Below, piece after piece: positions 63,599 to 64,000 of a stretch of DNA of 64,000 bases. Every line of letters begins with the position of its first letter. The stretch's first letter is position 1. Where the stretch lies: contig NC_081846.1 of assembly GCF_963259705.1 (NCBI RefSeq), positions 93,756,641-93,820,640 of the forward strand. The letters run 5' to 3'. The DNA comes from Myotis daubentonii. Lineage: Eukaryota; Chordata; Mammalia; Chiroptera; Vespertilionidae. The translations under genes were made by a program, and so were the position numbers. Under the pieces are notes generated by a model. That model was not told the origin of the DNA. It saw nothing but the letters and a program-made list of their open reading frames with translations, and did not search any database.

Positions 63599-63818
63599 TC
63601 TTTTTAAAATATGTTTTTATTGATTTTAGAGAGGAAGGGAGAGGGAGAGAGAGACAGAAACATCGATGAAAGAGAATCATTGATTGGCTGCCTTCTGTAC
63701 ACTCCACACTGGGGATCCAGGCTACAACCCAAGTATGTGCCCTAACCAGGAATTGAACCATGACCACCTGGTTCATAGGTCAACGCTTAACCCCTGAGCC
63801 GTGCAGGCCAGACTTTTA
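63599..63818 (-). mobile_element. Ves-type SINE, minus orientation
   Basis: Plus-strand text shows the reversed family body: TTTTTATTGATTTTAGAGAG, AACATCGATGAAAGAGAATC, GAACCATGACCACCTGGTTC and, at the tRNA-like head, CCCTGAGCCGTGCAGGCCAG. Same family as 8591-8831. Confidence 0.9.
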
Positions 63819-64000
63819 AAAAATCTTTATTTTTGGAAGTATTACATACGTCCCCTTTTTATCCCCACTGACCCTTTCTAGCCTGCTCCCACCTCCTGCC
63901 CCAGATTTTGACCACACTATTGTCTGTGTCCATGAGTTATGCATATATGCATACAAATTCTTTGGTTGATCACTCCCACTACCCTCGCCTATCTTCCCTC
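63819..64000. mobile_element. Possible bat LINE-1 3' region, antisense
   Basis: AAAAATCTTTATTTTTGGAA with TTGTCTGTGTCCATGAGTTA and ATGCATATATGCATAC is reminiscent of high-copy bat LINE sequence. I recognise it only loosely, and it runs off the window. Confidence 0.35.

Overview
The window is mammalian nuclear DNA, most probably from a vespertilionid bat. Its repeats make that assignment: nonautonomous HeliBat-type Helitrons, tRNA-derived Ves-type SINEs, short hAT elements with 8-bp target duplications and a mariner-type miniature element, on a background of old MIR, L2 and L1M repeats. The one gene I can support is BIN1 (bridging integrator 1, amphiphysin-2). It lies on the minus strand from the start codon at 61887 to the stop codon at 9606, about 52 kb, with its 3' UTR continuing to about 9118.

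All 20 coding exons of the longest exon set can be read and all have GT-AG borders. Joined, they make 1827 nt, or 608 codons plus stop. In order they encode the N-BAR membrane-bending domain (exons 1-10, with the 31-residue cassette exon 7), the basic phosphoinositide-binding muscle exon 11, a Pro/Ser-rich linker (exon 12), the clathrin/AP-2 binding cassette (exons 13-16), the Myc-binding region (exons 17-18) and the SH3 domain (exons 19-20). No frameshift or premature stop was found. Every cassette exon known from other mammals (7, 11, 13-17) is present and a multiple of three in length.

Layout: 1-5090 is a very large G-rich minisatellite (30-bp unit, about 170 copies). 5091-9117 is intergenic DNA with two smaller minisatellites and a Ves SINE. 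9118-32434 holds exons 20 to 2. 32435-61803 is intron 1 (29.4 kb), which carries most of the mobile DNA: an L1M split by a two-unit Helitron, a four-unit Helitron array, hAT elements and a 1.45-kb minisatellite of 21-bp units. 61804-62300 is exon 1 in a CpG island promoter. 62300-64000 is upstream DNA with a MIR, a Helitron nested in a mariner-type element, and a Ves SINE.

The longest open frames (up to 1709 codons) lie in minisatellites whose unit length is a multiple of three; I do not regard them as genes. No prokaryotic, viral or CRISPR-like system was seen. The observations most worth following are RBFOX-type UGCAUG motifs just downstream of the muscle exon 11 and the neural exon 13, weak 5' splice sites on cassette exons, a two-unit Helitron arrangement found at two loci, and several nested insertions whose target sites can be read exactly.
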